Of a DNA stretch of 64,000 bases, positions 1 to 9,965 are shown piece after piece. Positions within the stretch are counted from its first letter, which is position 1; each line of letters opens with the position of its first letter. Source of the DNA: Marinilactibacillus piezotolerans. GTDB lineage: Bacteria > Bacillota > Bacilli > Lactobacillales > Carnobacteriaceae_A. The stretch spans positions 248,001 to 312,000 of the forward strand of contig NZ_FWDP01000004.1 in assembly GCF_900169305.1 (NCBI RefSeq). The letters are read 5' to 3'. The position numbers and the translations under genes are program-made. The notes under the pieces were generated by a model. That model did not search any database and had not been told where the DNA came from. It saw nothing but the letters and a program-made list of their open reading frames with translations.

Positions 1-377
1 TGTTTCCTGAACAGCACAGAAAATATATCAAACAATTAGAAAAAAATGTGACGGTAGCAGCGGAAGGTAAAATGGAGTCAGATCAAAATGGACTGAAGCT
101 GCTGGTTAGAAACTTGGACCTGGCCGATTCTTTAAGTCTTCCTGAGAAACCCAAGACTTTATTTTTGAAAATCGAGTCGCTCAAGGAGCAGCAGGAGCAA
201 TTTACTGATGTTCAAGCTGTCTTGAAACAACATGGCGGAAATATTCCTGTTTTGCTTTACGAATCCAGTACAGAACAGAAGCATTTACTAAAAAAACAGT
301 TCTCAGTGGATGGATCTGAGGAACTCCTTAAAACGTTAAAGCGAATTCTTAGTGAAAAACAGGTCATATTACGATGA
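1..377 (+). CDS. dnaE: DNA polymerase III subunit alpha, C-terminal fragment
   Basis: The reading frame is open from base 3, so only about the last 124 residues of the gene are in the window; it stops with TGA at 375-377. The visible part resembles the C-terminal end of the replicative polymerase DnaE: an OB-fold-like stretch (phrases like VTVAAEGKM and LLVRNLDL) followed by a small alpha/beta tail containing IPVLLYE and ending KQVILR. The polymerase and PHP domains lie upstream and cannot be checked. Assignment rests on this tail and on position: dnaE directly upstream of pfkA-pyk is common in Firmicutes. PolC would be the alternative DNA polymerase, but it does not end this way. Confidence 0.8.
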   Translation, partial: FPEQHRKYIKQLEKNVTVAAEGKMESDQNGLKLLVRNLDLADSLSLPEKPKTLFLKIESLKEQQEQFTDVQAVLKQHGGNIPVLLYESSTEQKHLLKKQFSVDGSEELLKTLKRILSEKQVILR

Positions 378-412
378 ATTCGTAGAAAATCTGTGTTAGT
401 TGCTATTTTTAT

Positions 413-441
413 GAGACAATAAAAGCAAAAAGTGATAGAAT
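413..441 (+). promoter_or_regulatory. candidate promoter of pfkA-pyk
   Basis: A TAGAAT -10 box (436-441) with an upstream TG extension follows a weak -35 (GAGACA, 413-418) at 17 bp. It lies in the 223-bp gap between dnaE and pfkA, leaving a leader of about 150 nt. I looked for a CcpA cre site, as lactic acid bacteria often have one here, and saw no good match. Confidence 0.35.
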
Positions 442-591
442 AATATTTGTATGGAAACTAGATGAATATGCAGCGAAAGAAATTGACGCTGAAGCTATAT
501 ACAAGTTTGCGGTGATTGAATAGAGAAATTTGTTCAGAGCAGACTATTCATCAACATCTATTTAAATGATTAAAATAAGTATTAGAGGTGA

Positions 592-1563
<972 letters not shown>

Positions 1564-1642
1564 TCTAGTTTTAATCTATTCTTGCTTGATCAGACCTCAG
1601 TAACCAGACTATAAAAAATTACGAAAGTGGGAGTCAATTCTT

Positions 1643-3400
1643 ATGAAAAAGACAAAAATCGTTTGTACGATCGGACCAGCTAGTGAGTCGGTAGAAACTC
1701 TAACAAAACTTATGGAAGCAGGTATGAACGTTGCACGATTGAACTTTTCTCATGGTGATCATGCGGAACATCTTCAACGTATCAAAAATATTCGTGAAGC
1801 AGCAGCTAAAACGAATAAATTGATCGCAATCATGTTAGATACTAAAGGTCCTGAAATCAGAACCCAAAACATGGTAGACGGCAAAATCGAAATCGTTAAA
1901 GGCAGTACTGTTCGCGTTTCTATGACTGAAGTAGAAGGAACTCCTGAAAAATTCTCTGTAACATATACAGATCTAATCAACGATGTAAATCCTGGATCTA
2001 GTATTTTATTGGACGACGGACTAATCAACCTGCAAGTAACAGATATTGAGCACGACAAAGGCGAAATCGTTACAACTGCCTTGAACACAGGAATCTTGAA
2101 AAACAAAAAAGGCGTAAACGTACCAGGTGTATCCGTTAACCTTCCAGGACTAACAGATAAAGATAAGAGCGATATCCAATTCGGTCTTGAAAACAATATC
2201 GATTATATCGCAGCTTCATTCGTACGCCGCCCATCTGACGTTCTTGAAATCACTGATTTGTTAGAAAAAACAGGAAACACGCATGTACAAATCATTCCTA
2301 AAATCGAGAACCAAGAAGGTGTCGATAATCTTGAAGAAATTATTAAGATTTCAGACGGACTAATGGTTGCTCGTGGAGACTTAGGTGTTGAAATTCCAGC
2401 AGAAGAAGTACCGATCGTTCAAAAACAAATGATCCGTATGTGTAACGCAGCTGGAAAACCAGTTATCACTGCAACTCAAATGTTAGACTCTATGCAAGCT
2501 AATCCACGTCCTACACGTGCTGAAGCTTCCGATGTTGCGAACGCTATTTTTGATGGTTCAGATGCTATCATGCTCTCAGGTGAAACAGCTGCCGGAGACT
2601 ATCCAGTTGAATCTGTACAAACAATGTACAACATTGCGATCCGTACAGAAGCTGCTTTAGTAGGACAAGATACTTTTGCCCTTAAAGCATTTGACCAAGG
2701 CGACATGACTGAAGCAATCGGTCAAGCTGTCGGACATACTGCACGCAACTTAAACATCAATACAATCGTCGCAGCAACTGAATCTGGACATACTGCACGT
2801 ATGATTTCTAAATTCCGTCCTAAAGCGGATATTCTAGCTGTTACTTTCTCTGAAGAAACTGCTCGCGGTTTGGCTCTTCAATGGGGCGTTATTCCAACAT
2901 TGTCTGAAAAACCAACTTCTACAGATGATATGTTCAACTTGGCTACTCAAACAACTATGGAAAAAGGATTTGCTAAAGAAGGCGACTTGATCATTATTAC
3001 AGCAGGAGTACCTGTTGGCGAACGCGGAACAACTAACGTTATGAAGATCCAATTGATTGGGTCAAAGCTCGTTAGTGGTCAAGGAGTTGGTTCTGAATCT
3101 GTTATTGGAAAAGCAATTGTTGCTTCTTCTGCAGATGAAGCTAATGAAAAAGCTGTTGAAGGCGGCATCTTGGTCGTGCAAAACACGGATAAAGACTATC
3201 TTCCTGCAATTGAAAAATCAGCTGCAATTGTTGTAGAACAAGGCGGATTGACTTCTCATGCAGCGGTTATTGGAATTGCTATGGGTATTCCAGTAGTTGT
3301 ATCTGCTGAAAGTGCTACAGAACTGATCGAACAAGACGAATTGATCACCGTTGATGCTCGTCGCGGAATTATTTATCGCGGAGCAACTACAGCGATCTAA
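1643..3400 (+). CDS. pyk: pyruvate kinase with C-terminal PEP-utilizer-like domain
   Basis: Converts phosphoenolpyruvate and ADP to pyruvate and ATP. At 585 residues it is about 110 longer than the basic enzyme because it carries the extra C-terminal domain found in Bacillus and many other Firmicutes: a PEP-utilizer mobile domain with the TSHA histidine motif and IAMGIPVVV near residues 530-560. The core shows [10 protein letters not shown] at the N terminus, the [10 protein letters not shown] substrate loop, [10 protein letters not shown], and the MLSGETAAG segment. It is second in the pfkA-pyk unit and is followed by a possible long-loop terminator. The extra domain is thought to have a structural or regulatory role, not a second activity. 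Confidence 0.97.
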   Translation: MKKTKIVCTIGPASESVETLTKLMEAGMNVARLNFSHGDHAEHLQRIKNIREAAAKTNKLIAIMLDTKGPEIRTQNMVDGKIEIVKGSTVRVSMTEVEGTPEKFSVTYTDLINDVNPGSSILLDDGLINLQVTDIEHDKGEIVTTALNTGILKNKKGVNVPGVSVNLPGLTDKDKSDIQFGLENNIDYIAASFVRRPSDVLEITDLLEKTGNTHVQIIPKIENQEGVDNLEEIIKISDGLMVARGDLGVEIPAEEVPIVQKQMIRMCNAAGKPVITATQMLDSMQANPRPTRAEASDVANAIFDGSDAIMLSGETAAGDYPVESVQTMYNIAIRTEAALVGQDTFALKAFDQGDMTEAIGQAVGHTARNLNINTIVAATESGHTARMISKFRPKADILAVTFSEETARGLALQWGVIPTLSEKPTSTDDMFNLATQTTMEKGFAKEGDLIIITAGVPVGERGTTNVMKIQLIGSKLVSGQGVGSESVIGKAIVASSADEANEKAVEGGILVVQNTDKDYLPAIEKSAAIVVEQGGLTSHAAVIGIAMGIPVVVSAESATELIEQDELITVDARRGIIYRGATTAI

Positions 3401-3442
3401 TACGAAGAAATGAATGACTGAACGATAAAGCAACATGATTAG

Positions 3443-3549
3443 ACGATGAGATCATCGACATCTTGGAATAAGTTGAATTTCAGATAACTTAAACTGATCT
3501 GGAGTGGATACAAAACTTTCTCTAAGATTGCGGGTCTCATCGTTTTTTT
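3443..3549 (+). terminator. possible long-loop terminator after pyk
   Basis: Nine bases ACGATGAGA (3443-3451) are perfectly complementary to TCTCATCGT (3535-3543), which runs directly into seven T residues (3543-3549). The 83-nt loop has only weak internal pairing. It could end the pfkA-pyk transcript or attenuate transcription into the downstream cvfB-like gene, whose start lies 24 bp beyond. Confidence 0.5.
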
Positions 3550-3572
3550 ATATTAAAAAAGGAGTGAGCAGA

Positions 3573-4445
3573 GTGGCAAAGTATGGAGAAACAATCATGG
3601 CGATTGTTACTGATCAAAATGAAAAAGAAACTTTTGTACAGAACAGCGGAGTAACTTACAAAGTAATAGATGATGCTGCAGAAACTCTTTCATTAGGCCA
3701 AACTATAGAAGGATTTACCTATCTTGACAAAAAGGGCACACCAGTCTTCACAAGGGAAATACCAGAAGTCAGAATTGGTCATTACGGATGGGGAGAAGTT
3801 GTAGAAGTCAGAAGAAATCTTGGAGTTTTTGTCAATGTTCAATGGAAAGATAAAGATTTGGTTGTTTCACTGGACGATCTTCCAAATGAAGGACATTTAT
3901 GGCCGAAAAAAGGAGATCAATTATATCTGACTGTTCGTATTGATGAAAAAGACAGAATCTGGGGAGAACTAGCGCAGGAAGAAGATTTTGTTGCTATCTC
4001 AAAAACTGGAACAAAAGAAGAACATAATTCAGATGTAAACGGTCATGCTTTTTTGTTAAAGAAAAGCGGTACGTATTTCTTTACTGAGGATCACTATATT
4101 GGGTTTGTTCATCCGTCTGAGCGAGAAAGAGAACCTAGACTTGGCGAGCATATCAGCGGAAGAATCATTGGCGTAAGAGAAGATGGTGTCTATTATGTAT
4201 CCTTGCTTCCTAGAGCCTATGAAGTGTTGGATGAAGATGCTGCGATGTTATTAGAAGTTTTGCGCCGGTCTTCTGATCAACGTTTTCCTTTTAATGATAA
4301 AAGCGACCCTCAAGCCATCAAGAATCAGTTCGGCATCAGTAAAGGTCAGTTTAAGCGCGCACTCGGCAGATTAATGAAGCAGCGCCTGATTACTCAAGAT
4401 GAAAACGGGACTCAACTTGTTGACGAAACATCTGATGAAAGCTGA
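3573..4445 (+). CDS. cvfB: S1-domain RNA-binding protein, CvfB/YitL family
   Basis: A 290-residue protein with tandem S1-like RNA-binding modules and a winged-helix C terminus, the layout of the conserved virulence factor B (Staphylococcus) and YitL (Bacillus) family. It begins with a degenerate S1 repeat, has a clear central repeat (GEVVEVRRNLGVFVNVQWK), another around GRIIGVREDGVYYVSLLPR, and ends in a helical segment (FGISKGQFKRALGRLMKQ) typical of the winged helix. I chose GTG 3573, preceded by AAAGGAG at 3559-3564; an in-frame ATG further upstream lies inside the terminator-like sequence and would add residues unlike the family. Role: RNA binding, probably post-transcriptional control; the exact targets are not known from sequence. 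Confidence 0.8.
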   Translation: MAKYGETIMAIVTDQNEKETFVQNSGVTYKVIDDAAETLSLGQTIEGFTYLDKKGTPVFTREIPEVRIGHYGWGEVVEVRRNLGVFVNVQWKDKDLVVSLDDLPNEGHLWPKKGDQLYLTVRIDEKDRIWGELAQEEDFVAISKTGTKEEHNSDVNGHAFLLKKSGTYFFTEDHYIGFVHPSEREREPRLGEHISGRIIGVREDGVYYVSLLPRAYEVLDEDAAMLLEVLRRSSDQRFPFNDKSDPQAIKNQFGISKGQFKRALGRLMKQRLITQDENGTQLVDETSDES

Positions 4446-4460
4446 TCTAGTGGAATTTGG

Positions 4461-4516
4461 TTGTATCTGGCAATATTCTATTTTATACTGATGATAATCT
4501 AGTACTGTACTGATTA
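4461..4516 (+). promoter_or_regulatory. fur promoter with inverted repeat at the start site
   Basis: TTGTAT (4461-4466), 17 bp, TATACT (4484-4489). Immediately after the -10 box lies an inverted repeat: TAATC, a one-base bulge, AGTAC, a central T, then GTACT GATTA (4495-4516). Its position at the expected transcription start suggests an operator, possibly autoregulatory for the Fur-family gene that follows. It is not a textbook Fur or PerR box. Confidence 0.5.
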
Positions 4517-4550
4517 GACATCAGGAGTATGTGAATCCAAGGAGAAGCAT

Positions 4551-4997
4551 ATGAAAAGAACGGACAGTAAAATAAAAACAATCACTCAAACATTATACAG
4601 TGCAGGATTTAAACTTACCCCTCAAAGGCAAGTCATTTTGAAAGTTCTGCTTGAAAATGAACACTTGAGTGCGGAAGAAATCTATTTAAAAGTCAAGATT
4701 GAAAATTCAAGTGTAGGTTTGGCAACCGTGTATCGAACCTTGGATTTGCTGCGTGACTTGAATGTTTTAAATAAAATGACCTTTCAAGACGGTATTTCCA
4801 GATATGATCTGAATAACAGCGGACATTTACATCAACCGCATTATCTGCTCTGCCAGAAATGCGGGAAAATCGATGAAGTCGAAAACGATCTTTTGCTTGA
4901 AATCGAGAAAACGATTGAAGAACTGTATCATTTCAAAGTGAATGATCATCGGCTGACTTTCCAAGGAGTTTGTCGATCCTGTCTAGAGCAGTCTTGA
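4551..4997 (+). CDS. fur: Fur-family metal-dependent transcriptional regulator
   Basis: A 148-residue metalloregulator. Residues 1-85 form the winged helix (KLTPQRQVILKVLLE, then VGLATVYRTLDLL as recognition helix); residues 90-148 form the dimerization domain with LCQKCGK and CRSC, the two CxxC pairs that hold structural zinc. The gene sits directly upstream of xerD-deoB-punA, where Bacillus places fur, so I favour Fur over PerR or Zur, although these three cannot be separated reliably by eye. It would repress iron or oxidative-stress genes when bound to metal. The start follows AAGGAG. The promoter upstream carries a palindrome that may be its own binding site. Confidence 0.82.
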   Translation: MKRTDSKIKTITQTLYSAGFKLTPQRQVILKVLLENEHLSAEEIYLKVKIENSSVGLATVYRTLDLLRDLNVLNKMTFQDGISRYDLNNSGHLHQPHYLLCQKCGKIDEVENDLLLEIEKTIEELYHFKVNDHRLTFQGVCRSCLEQS

Positions 4998-5020
4998 ACT
5001 GAACTAAGGAGCAATGCCAG

Positions 5021-5929
5021 GTGACAGTAGAATTCGGAAGAGGAGCGTTAGAGGAGTACCTCATTTTTTTAAAAATTGAACGAGGCCTTTCTAAAAATTC
5101 TATTGAAAGTTATCAAAGAGATTTAATGCAGTATCTCTTCTATTTGAAGGAACAGAACATTACCACTTGGGACCAAGTTGACCGGTATATGATCTTGAAT
5201 TTTCTAGAACATCAGAAGAACGGACATAAAGCTGATAATTCGTTGATTAGAATGATTTCAAGTTTGCGCCGCTTTCACCAGTTTATGAAACAGGAGGCCA
5301 TATCAGCTGAGGATCCCATGCTTTATATCGATACACCGAAAAAAGCACAAACCTTGCCGAAAGTTGTTTCCTTGAAGCAGATTGATGTTCTGTTGTCGAT
5401 TCCAGATGTCTCCAATAAAATCGGTATTCGGGATCGAGCGATTTTAGAAGTGATGTATGCGACTGGGATTCGTATCTCAGAACTAGTGAATCTGAAACTA
5501 GATGAGCTGCACCTTTCCATGAATTTAATACAGACAACTGGAAAGGGAGATAAAGAACGTATTCTGCCAATCGGCGAGCAGGGAGTCAAGTGGCTGGAAT
5601 ATTATCTTGAATACAGCAGACCAAAGCTGGAAATGCACGCCTCTCAAGAGTCTGCTTATGTCTTTTTAAATTTACGAGGAACACAGTTGAGCAGGCAGGG
5701 TGTCTGGAAAAAGATCAAGAAGATGGTCCAGCAAGCCGGTATTACTCAAAATGTTACGCCTCATACCTTGAGACATTCCTTTGCAACACATTTGCTGGAA
5801 AATGGCGCTGATTTAAGAGTGGTACAAGAACTGCTAGGGCATTCCGATATCTCAACCACTCAAATCTATACGCATATTACCAAACACAGACTTAAAGAAG
5901 TTTATGATACTTATCATCCGCGCGCATAA
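5021..5929 (+). CDS. xerD: site-specific tyrosine recombinase XerD
   Basis: With XerC (or alone in some lactic acid bacteria) it resolves chromosome dimers at the dif site. The 302-residue length is standard. The N-terminal SAM-like core-binding domain spans about 1-100 and the catalytic domain 110-300, with all active-site residues visible: Arg151, Lys175, His248, Arg251, His274 and the nucleophile Tyr283. The GTG start at 5021 follows an AAGGAG-type site at suitable distance. It lies 23 bp after fur and 23 bp before deoB, as in Bacillus (ripX), which supports XerD over XerC or the streptococcal XerS. Confidence 0.93.
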   Translation: MTVEFGRGALEEYLIFLKIERGLSKNSIESYQRDLMQYLFYLKEQNITTWDQVDRYMILNFLEHQKNGHKADNSLIRMISSLRRFHQFMKQEAISAEDPMLYIDTPKKAQTLPKVVSLKQIDVLLSIPDVSNKIGIRDRAILEVMYATGIRISELVNLKLDELHLSMNLIQTTGKGDKERILPIGEQGVKWLEYYLEYSRPKLEMHASQESAYVFLNLRGTQLSRQGVWKKIKKMVQQAGITQNVTPHTLRHSFATHLLENGADLRVVQELLGHSDISTTQIYTHITKHRLKEVYDTYHPRA

Positions 5930-5952
5930 TCAATATTATAGGAGGAATATAG

Positions 5953-7122
5953 ATGAAATACGATAGAATACATTTAATTGTCATGGATTCTGTAGGCATC
6001 GGCGAAGCGCCAGATGCAAAAGAATTTAATGATGAAGGGGCACATACCCTTGGCCATATTGCAGAAAACGTGGACTTGAAACTGCCGAATCTGAAAACTT
6101 TGGGATTGGGCAATATTGAGCCGCTCAAAGGAGTAGAAGAAACACCGGCAAGTATCGGCTACCACACTAAGCTGGAAGAAAAATCAGTAGGTAAAGATAC
6201 AATGACTGGGCATTGGGAAATCATGGGATTGCATATTGATAAGCCATTCAGAGTTTTCCCGGACGGCTTTCCACAGGAACTTATTCAGCAGATCGAAGAG
6301 CATACAGGTCGTAAAATCGTTGGGAATAAACCTGCTTCAGGTACAGAAATTATCGACGAATACGGTCAGCATCAGATTGAAACAGGGGATTTGATTGTTT
6401 ATACATCTGCGGATCCAGTGTTGCAGATTGCGGCACATGAAGACGTTATCCCACTGGAAGAGTTATATGAAATTTGCGAGTATGTTAGAGACATTACAAA
6501 AGATGAGCCCTATATGATCGGCCGAATTATTGCACGTCCTTATTTAGGAAAGCCAGGTCAGTTTACGCGTACAAGTAATCGACATGACTATGCCTTGAGC
6601 CCATTTGGACATACGGTGCTGGACTCACTTAAGGATAGTGGGAAAGATGTTATTGCAGTCGGCAAAATCAACGATATCTTTAATGGTCAAGGAATAACAG
6701 AATCCGTTCGTACCAAATCCAATATGGACGGTGTTGATCAGTTGCTTAAAGTAATGCAAAAGGACTTCAATGGATTGAGTTTTACAAACTTAGTAGACTT
6801 TGATGCATTATTTGGACACCGTAGAGATGTTGAGGGTTATGCACAAGCGCTCGAAGAATTTGACGCAAGGATTCCCGAAATTTTAAGTGAACTCAATGAA
6901 AATGATCTGCTGATCATCACGGCTGATCACGGAAATGACCCAACACATCATGGGACAGATCATACAAGAGAATTTGTACCTGTTATGATTTATTCACCTA
7001 GTTTAAAAGACAATGGCGCAATTCCTCAAGGGTTCTTTGCAGATATCAGCGCTACGATCGCTGACAATTTCGGTGTTGACAGCACAGGATTCGGAACAAG
7101 CTTTCTTTCTGAGCTTAACTGA
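5953..7122 (+). CDS. deoB: phosphopentomutase
   Basis: Interconverts (deoxy)ribose 1-phosphate and 5-phosphate, feeding the sugar released by nucleoside phosphorylases into central metabolism. The 389-residue length matches the family. It belongs to the alkaline phosphatase superfamily: [13 protein letters not shown] carries the first metal-binding Asp, [10 protein letters not shown] the phosphorylated Thr, and ADHGNDPT plus a later histidine the metal site. GGAGGAAT precedes the ATG. It is directly followed by punA, its metabolic partner (37 bp gap), so the two act in sequence in nucleoside salvage. Confidence 0.97.
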   Translation: MKYDRIHLIVMDSVGIGEAPDAKEFNDEGAHTLGHIAENVDLKLPNLKTLGLGNIEPLKGVEETPASIGYHTKLEEKSVGKDTMTGHWEIMGLHIDKPFRVFPDGFPQELIQQIEEHTGRKIVGNKPASGTEIIDEYGQHQIETGDLIVYTSADPVLQIAAHEDVIPLEELYEICEYVRDITKDEPYMIGRIIARPYLGKPGQFTRTSNRHDYALSPFGHTVLDSLKDSGKDVIAVGKINDIFNGQGITESVRTKSNMDGVDQLLKVMQKDFNGLSFTNLVDFDALFGHRRDVEGYAQALEEFDARIPEILSELNENDLLIITADHGNDPTHHGTDHTREFVPVMIYSPSLKDNGAIPQGFFADISATIADNFGVDSTGFGTSFLSELN

Positions 7123-7159
7123 TTCAGCTGAAAATAATGAATAATAAGGAGTCGATTAA

Positions 7160-7981
7160 ATGGATAGAACATATTTAGACAGTATTGGAAGTGCCGCTGT
7201 ATATTTAAAAAGCAAAGGAATCGAGCATCCGGCAGTGGGATTGATCTTAGGATCTGGATTAGGAGAACTGGCGGATGAAGCTGAGGATTCGATTGTCATA
7301 CCTTATGAAGATATTCCAGGATTTCCTGTATCTACAGTAGAAGGTCATGCGGGCCAATTAGTTTACGGTACTCTTGGCGGAAAGAAAGTGCTCGCGATGC
7401 AAGGAAGATTCCATTATTACGAAGGATATTCTCTGGAGTCAGTTACTTTCCCAGTCCGAGTAATGAAAGCACTAGGTGTTGAAACATTAGTAGTGACGAA
7501 TGCTGCTGGTGGTGTCAATTCAACATTTAATCCGGGAGACCTGATGATTATCTCAGACCATATCAATTTCACTGGAGTTAATCCATTGATGGGTAAAAAC
7601 GAGTCAACTTTGGGACCGCGATTTACAGATATGACGGAAGCGTACGATAAAGAATATCAGAAACTGATTCGAGAATGCGCTGAAGCACAAGGACTTTCTG
7701 TTAAAGAAGGTGTATATTTCGGTCTTTCTGGTCCAACTTACGAGACACCTGCTGAGATTCGTATGATCCGCACATTAGGCGGAGATGCAGTAGGAATGTC
7801 TACAGTACCTGAGGTCATCGTTGCCAAACATGCAGGTCTGCGTGTAGCAGGAATATCTTGTATTACAAATTACGCAGCAGGAATGCAAGCAAACTTGGAT
7901 CACGCTGAGGTTGTTGAAGTAACTACTCGTGTCAAAGAGTCTTTCAAATCACTCGTCAAATCATTAATTGAAAAACTTTAA
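7160..7981 (+). CDS. punA: purine nucleoside phosphorylase
   Basis: Splits inosine and guanosine with phosphate into base and ribose 1-phosphate, the substrate of DeoB. At 273 residues it belongs to the trimeric, low-molecular-mass class (PNP-I), as Bacillus PupG. Visible motifs: GLILGSGLGELAD (phosphate loop), the GHAGQLVYG segment with a phosphate-contacting histidine, GRFHYYEGY, TNAAGG, the methionine segment VGMSTVPEV and the purine-binding Asn in TNYAAG. It is last in the fur-xerD-deoB-punA block and is closed by a perfect 16-bp terminator. Confidence 0.96.
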   Translation: MDRTYLDSIGSAAVYLKSKGIEHPAVGLILGSGLGELADEAEDSIVIPYEDIPGFPVSTVEGHAGQLVYGTLGGKKVLAMQGRFHYYEGYSLESVTFPVRVMKALGVETLVVTNAAGGVNSTFNPGDLMIISDHINFTGVNPLMGKNESTLGPRFTDMTEAYDKEYQKLIRECAEAQGLSVKEGVYFGLSGPTYETPAEIRMIRTLGGDAVGMSTVPEVIVAKHAGLRVAGISCITNYAAGMQANLDHAEVVEVTTRVKESFKSLVKSLIEKL

Positions 7982-8019
7982 TGGAAGATTCAGCACTTTA
8001 GTAGAAATTTGATTATCTG

Positions 8020-8063
8020 AAGATAGATAAAGATGCACTGAGCCATCTTTATCTATCTTTTTT
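8020..8063 (+). terminator. strong intrinsic terminator after punA
   Basis: A perfect 16-bp stem (8020-8035 with 8044-8059), an 8-nt loop and a run of six T residues ending at 8063. It separates the nucleoside salvage block from lysA. Confidence 0.95.
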
Positions 8064-8087
8064 GTAGCTTGAAAAGTAAAGGTGAAT

Positions 8088-8116
8088 TTGATTTTTCAAG
8101 TATATATCTGTATTAT
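8088..8116 (+). promoter_or_regulatory. promoter of lysA
   Basis: TTGATT (8088-8093), 17-bp spacer, TATTAT (8111-8116). The -35 lies in an inverted repeat (CTTGAAAA at 8068-8075 with TTTTCAAG at 8093-8100). The leader of about 90 nt is too short and lacks the conserved loops for a lysine riboswitch. Confidence 0.55.
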
Positions 8117-8213
8117 TGTCATGAGTAAAGAATTCTTTAAGACCGTTTAAACAGACTGTCTTCTACACTGTTATATATATAAGAATATGATAAAAGAAAA
8201 GTGGGTAACATAA

Positions 8214-9554
8214 ATGGAACAATTTAATCACAGCACTCCTCCAGTTTTTCCAGGAACAATGAAAGTCAATGAGCAGAATCATCTAGAAATTGGCGGAATC
8301 GATACAGTAGCGTTAGCAGAAAAGTATTCAACACCGCTCTATATCTATGATATTGACTTAATCAAATCTCGAATCAATGAATTCAAGTCTGCTTTTTCTA
8401 CGTATAAAAAAGAGACACAAGTAGCTTATGCCAGCAAAGCATTCTCTTCACTAGCGCTTTACCAGATTTTAGCTGAGGAAGGCGTGTCTCTTGATGTGGT
8501 ATCTGGCGGAGAGCTTTATTTAGCCATCAAAGCCGGGTTCCCAGCTGAAAAGATTCATTTTCACGGTAATAATAAATCGCATCAAGAACTGGTCGAGGCG
8601 TTAAATGCCAATATCGGATGTATTGTTGTGGATAATTTTACAGAATTGGATATGATCAATCAGCTTACGACTCTGCATCAGAAAAAAATGAAAGTACTCA
8701 TAAGGGTCACTCCAGGAATAGAAGCTCATACTCATGAATATATAACGACTGGACAGGCAGATTCGAAATTTGGATTTGATTTATCTTCTGGACAGGCAAG
8801 AGAGGCAGTGGAATTAGCACAGCAGCATCCTTATATAGACGTGATCGGCTTACATGCTCATATTGGTTCGCAGATTTTTGAAACAGCCGGTTATGAAGCT
8901 GTTATCGAGCGATTAATGGTAAATGCTAAAGAATGGAAAAAAGAAGTCAGATTTGATCTGCAAGTGTTAAACGTAGGCGGAGGCTTTGGAATCCGCTATA
9001 CAAATGAAGATCAGCCGCTTTCAATAGGAGAATATGCTCTCAGTATTATAAAAAATGTAGAACAGCAAGCAAAGAATCTTGAATTGGCGCTGCCGGAGAT
9101 CTGGATCGAACCGGGTCGCAGCATTGTAGGAGAAGCTGGGACAACGATCTACACAGTCGGCACTGAAAAAACTATTCCGGAAATCAGAAAATATATTTCT
9201 GTAGATGGCGGCATGGCAGATAACATCCGTCCAGCACTTTATGAAGCAGAATATACAGGTGTTCTGGCGAATAAGGTGTATGCTCCTTATGACTCAAAAG
9301 TATCTGTTGCGGGAAAAGCATGCGAAAGCGGGGATATGCTGATTTGGGACTTGGAGTTGCCGGAAGTCGAGCAGGGAGATTATTTAGCTGTCTTAAGTAC
9401 AGGAGCTTATGGTTATTCAATGGCGAGCAACTATAATCGTTTACCTAGACCTGCGGTTGTTTTTGTGGAAAATCAACAGGACTTCTTAGCAATAAGAAGA
9501 GAAACGTATGATGATTTTATGAAATTGGAACAAGACATCCACCGTTCAGTATAA
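8214..9554 (+). CDS. lysA: diaminopimelate decarboxylase
   Basis: Last enzyme of lysine synthesis: decarboxylates meso-diaminopimelate to lysine using pyridoxal phosphate. 446 residues, the usual size. The PLP lysine is Lys75 in AYASKAFSS; HIGSQI, NVGGGFGI and EPGRSIVGEAG form the phosphate-binding part of the barrel, and ACESGDM carries the cysteine that completes the active site across the dimer. The ribosome site before ATG 8214 is weak; an internal ATG at 8259 is possible but would cut family-typical residues only slightly. Its presence indicates lysine prototrophy and probably DAP-type metabolism. Confidence 0.96.
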   Translation: MEQFNHSTPPVFPGTMKVNEQNHLEIGGIDTVALAEKYSTPLYIYDIDLIKSRINEFKSAFSTYKKETQVAYASKAFSSLALYQILAEEGVSLDVVSGGELYLAIKAGFPAEKIHFHGNNKSHQELVEALNANIGCIVVDNFTELDMINQLTTLHQKKMKVLIRVTPGIEAHTHEYITTGQADSKFGFDLSSGQAREAVELAQQHPYIDVIGLHAHIGSQIFETAGYEAVIERLMVNAKEWKKEVRFDLQVLNVGGGFGIRYTNEDQPLSIGEYALSIIKNVEQQAKNLELALPEIWIEPGRSIVGEAGTTIYTVGTEKTIPEIRKYISVDGGMADNIRPALYEAEYTGVLANKVYAPYDSKVSVAGKACESGDMLIWDLELPEVEQGDYLAVLSTGAYGYSMASNYNRLPRPAVVFVENQQDFLAIRRETYDDFMKLEQDIHRSV

Positions 9555-9578
9555 CGTGCGTCACGAGGAGGGAAATAT

Positions 9579-9953
9579 ATGCTAGTAGAATTTAAATCTG
9601 ATTACCAGAAGATTACTATGGGACTATTGTCTTATGTACCTGACTTAAAAGAAACAACGAGATTGATGAAAGAAATCGAGTGGTATCAGCAAGAAGACAA
9701 TCGTCAGCTATATTTATGGAGAAGTGATGAGACAAACGATTTTGCCGGTGTAGTAGGGACTGAGATTGAAGAAGAGTTTGTACTTGTCAGACACATTTCA
9801 GTTAATCCATCTTATCGAGATGAAGGGTTAGCACATGAGATTTTAGATGCATTGTCAGATCGCTTCAGTCCCAAACAGCTTGTCGGTACAATTGAAACTG
9901 GATCTCTGATCACAAAGTGGCATACCGTAAAGAAATCAAATGACTCTGAGTAA
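9579..9953 (+). CDS. ribT: GNAT-family acetyltransferase RibT
   Basis: A 124-residue GNAT-fold protein. The opening (MLVEFKSDYQKITMGLLSYVP) and central VVGTEIEEEFVLVRHISVNPSYRDEG resemble RibT, which in Bacillus lies between the riboflavin genes and scpA. The beta-4/alpha-3 acetyl-CoA loop (VNPSYRDEGLAHEILDAL) is present but lacks the full Q/RxxGxG/A signature, as in RibT. Here no riboflavin synthesis genes accompany it, only an FMN-riboswitch-controlled transporter 5 kb downstream. It is 12 bp upstream of scpA and probably co-transcribed. The substrate is unknown. Confidence 0.8.
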   Translation: MLVEFKSDYQKITMGLLSYVPDLKETTRLMKEIEWYQQEDNRQLYLWRSDETNDFAGVVGTEIEEEFVLVRHISVNPSYRDEGLAHEILDALSDRFSPKQLVGTIETGSLITKWHTVKKSNDSE

Positions 9954-9965
9954 AGGAATATGCAA

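Noticed and set aside
8064-8213. Lysine riboswitch before lysA
   Set aside because: The leader after the promoter is about 90 nt and lacks the conserved L-box loops and stems.
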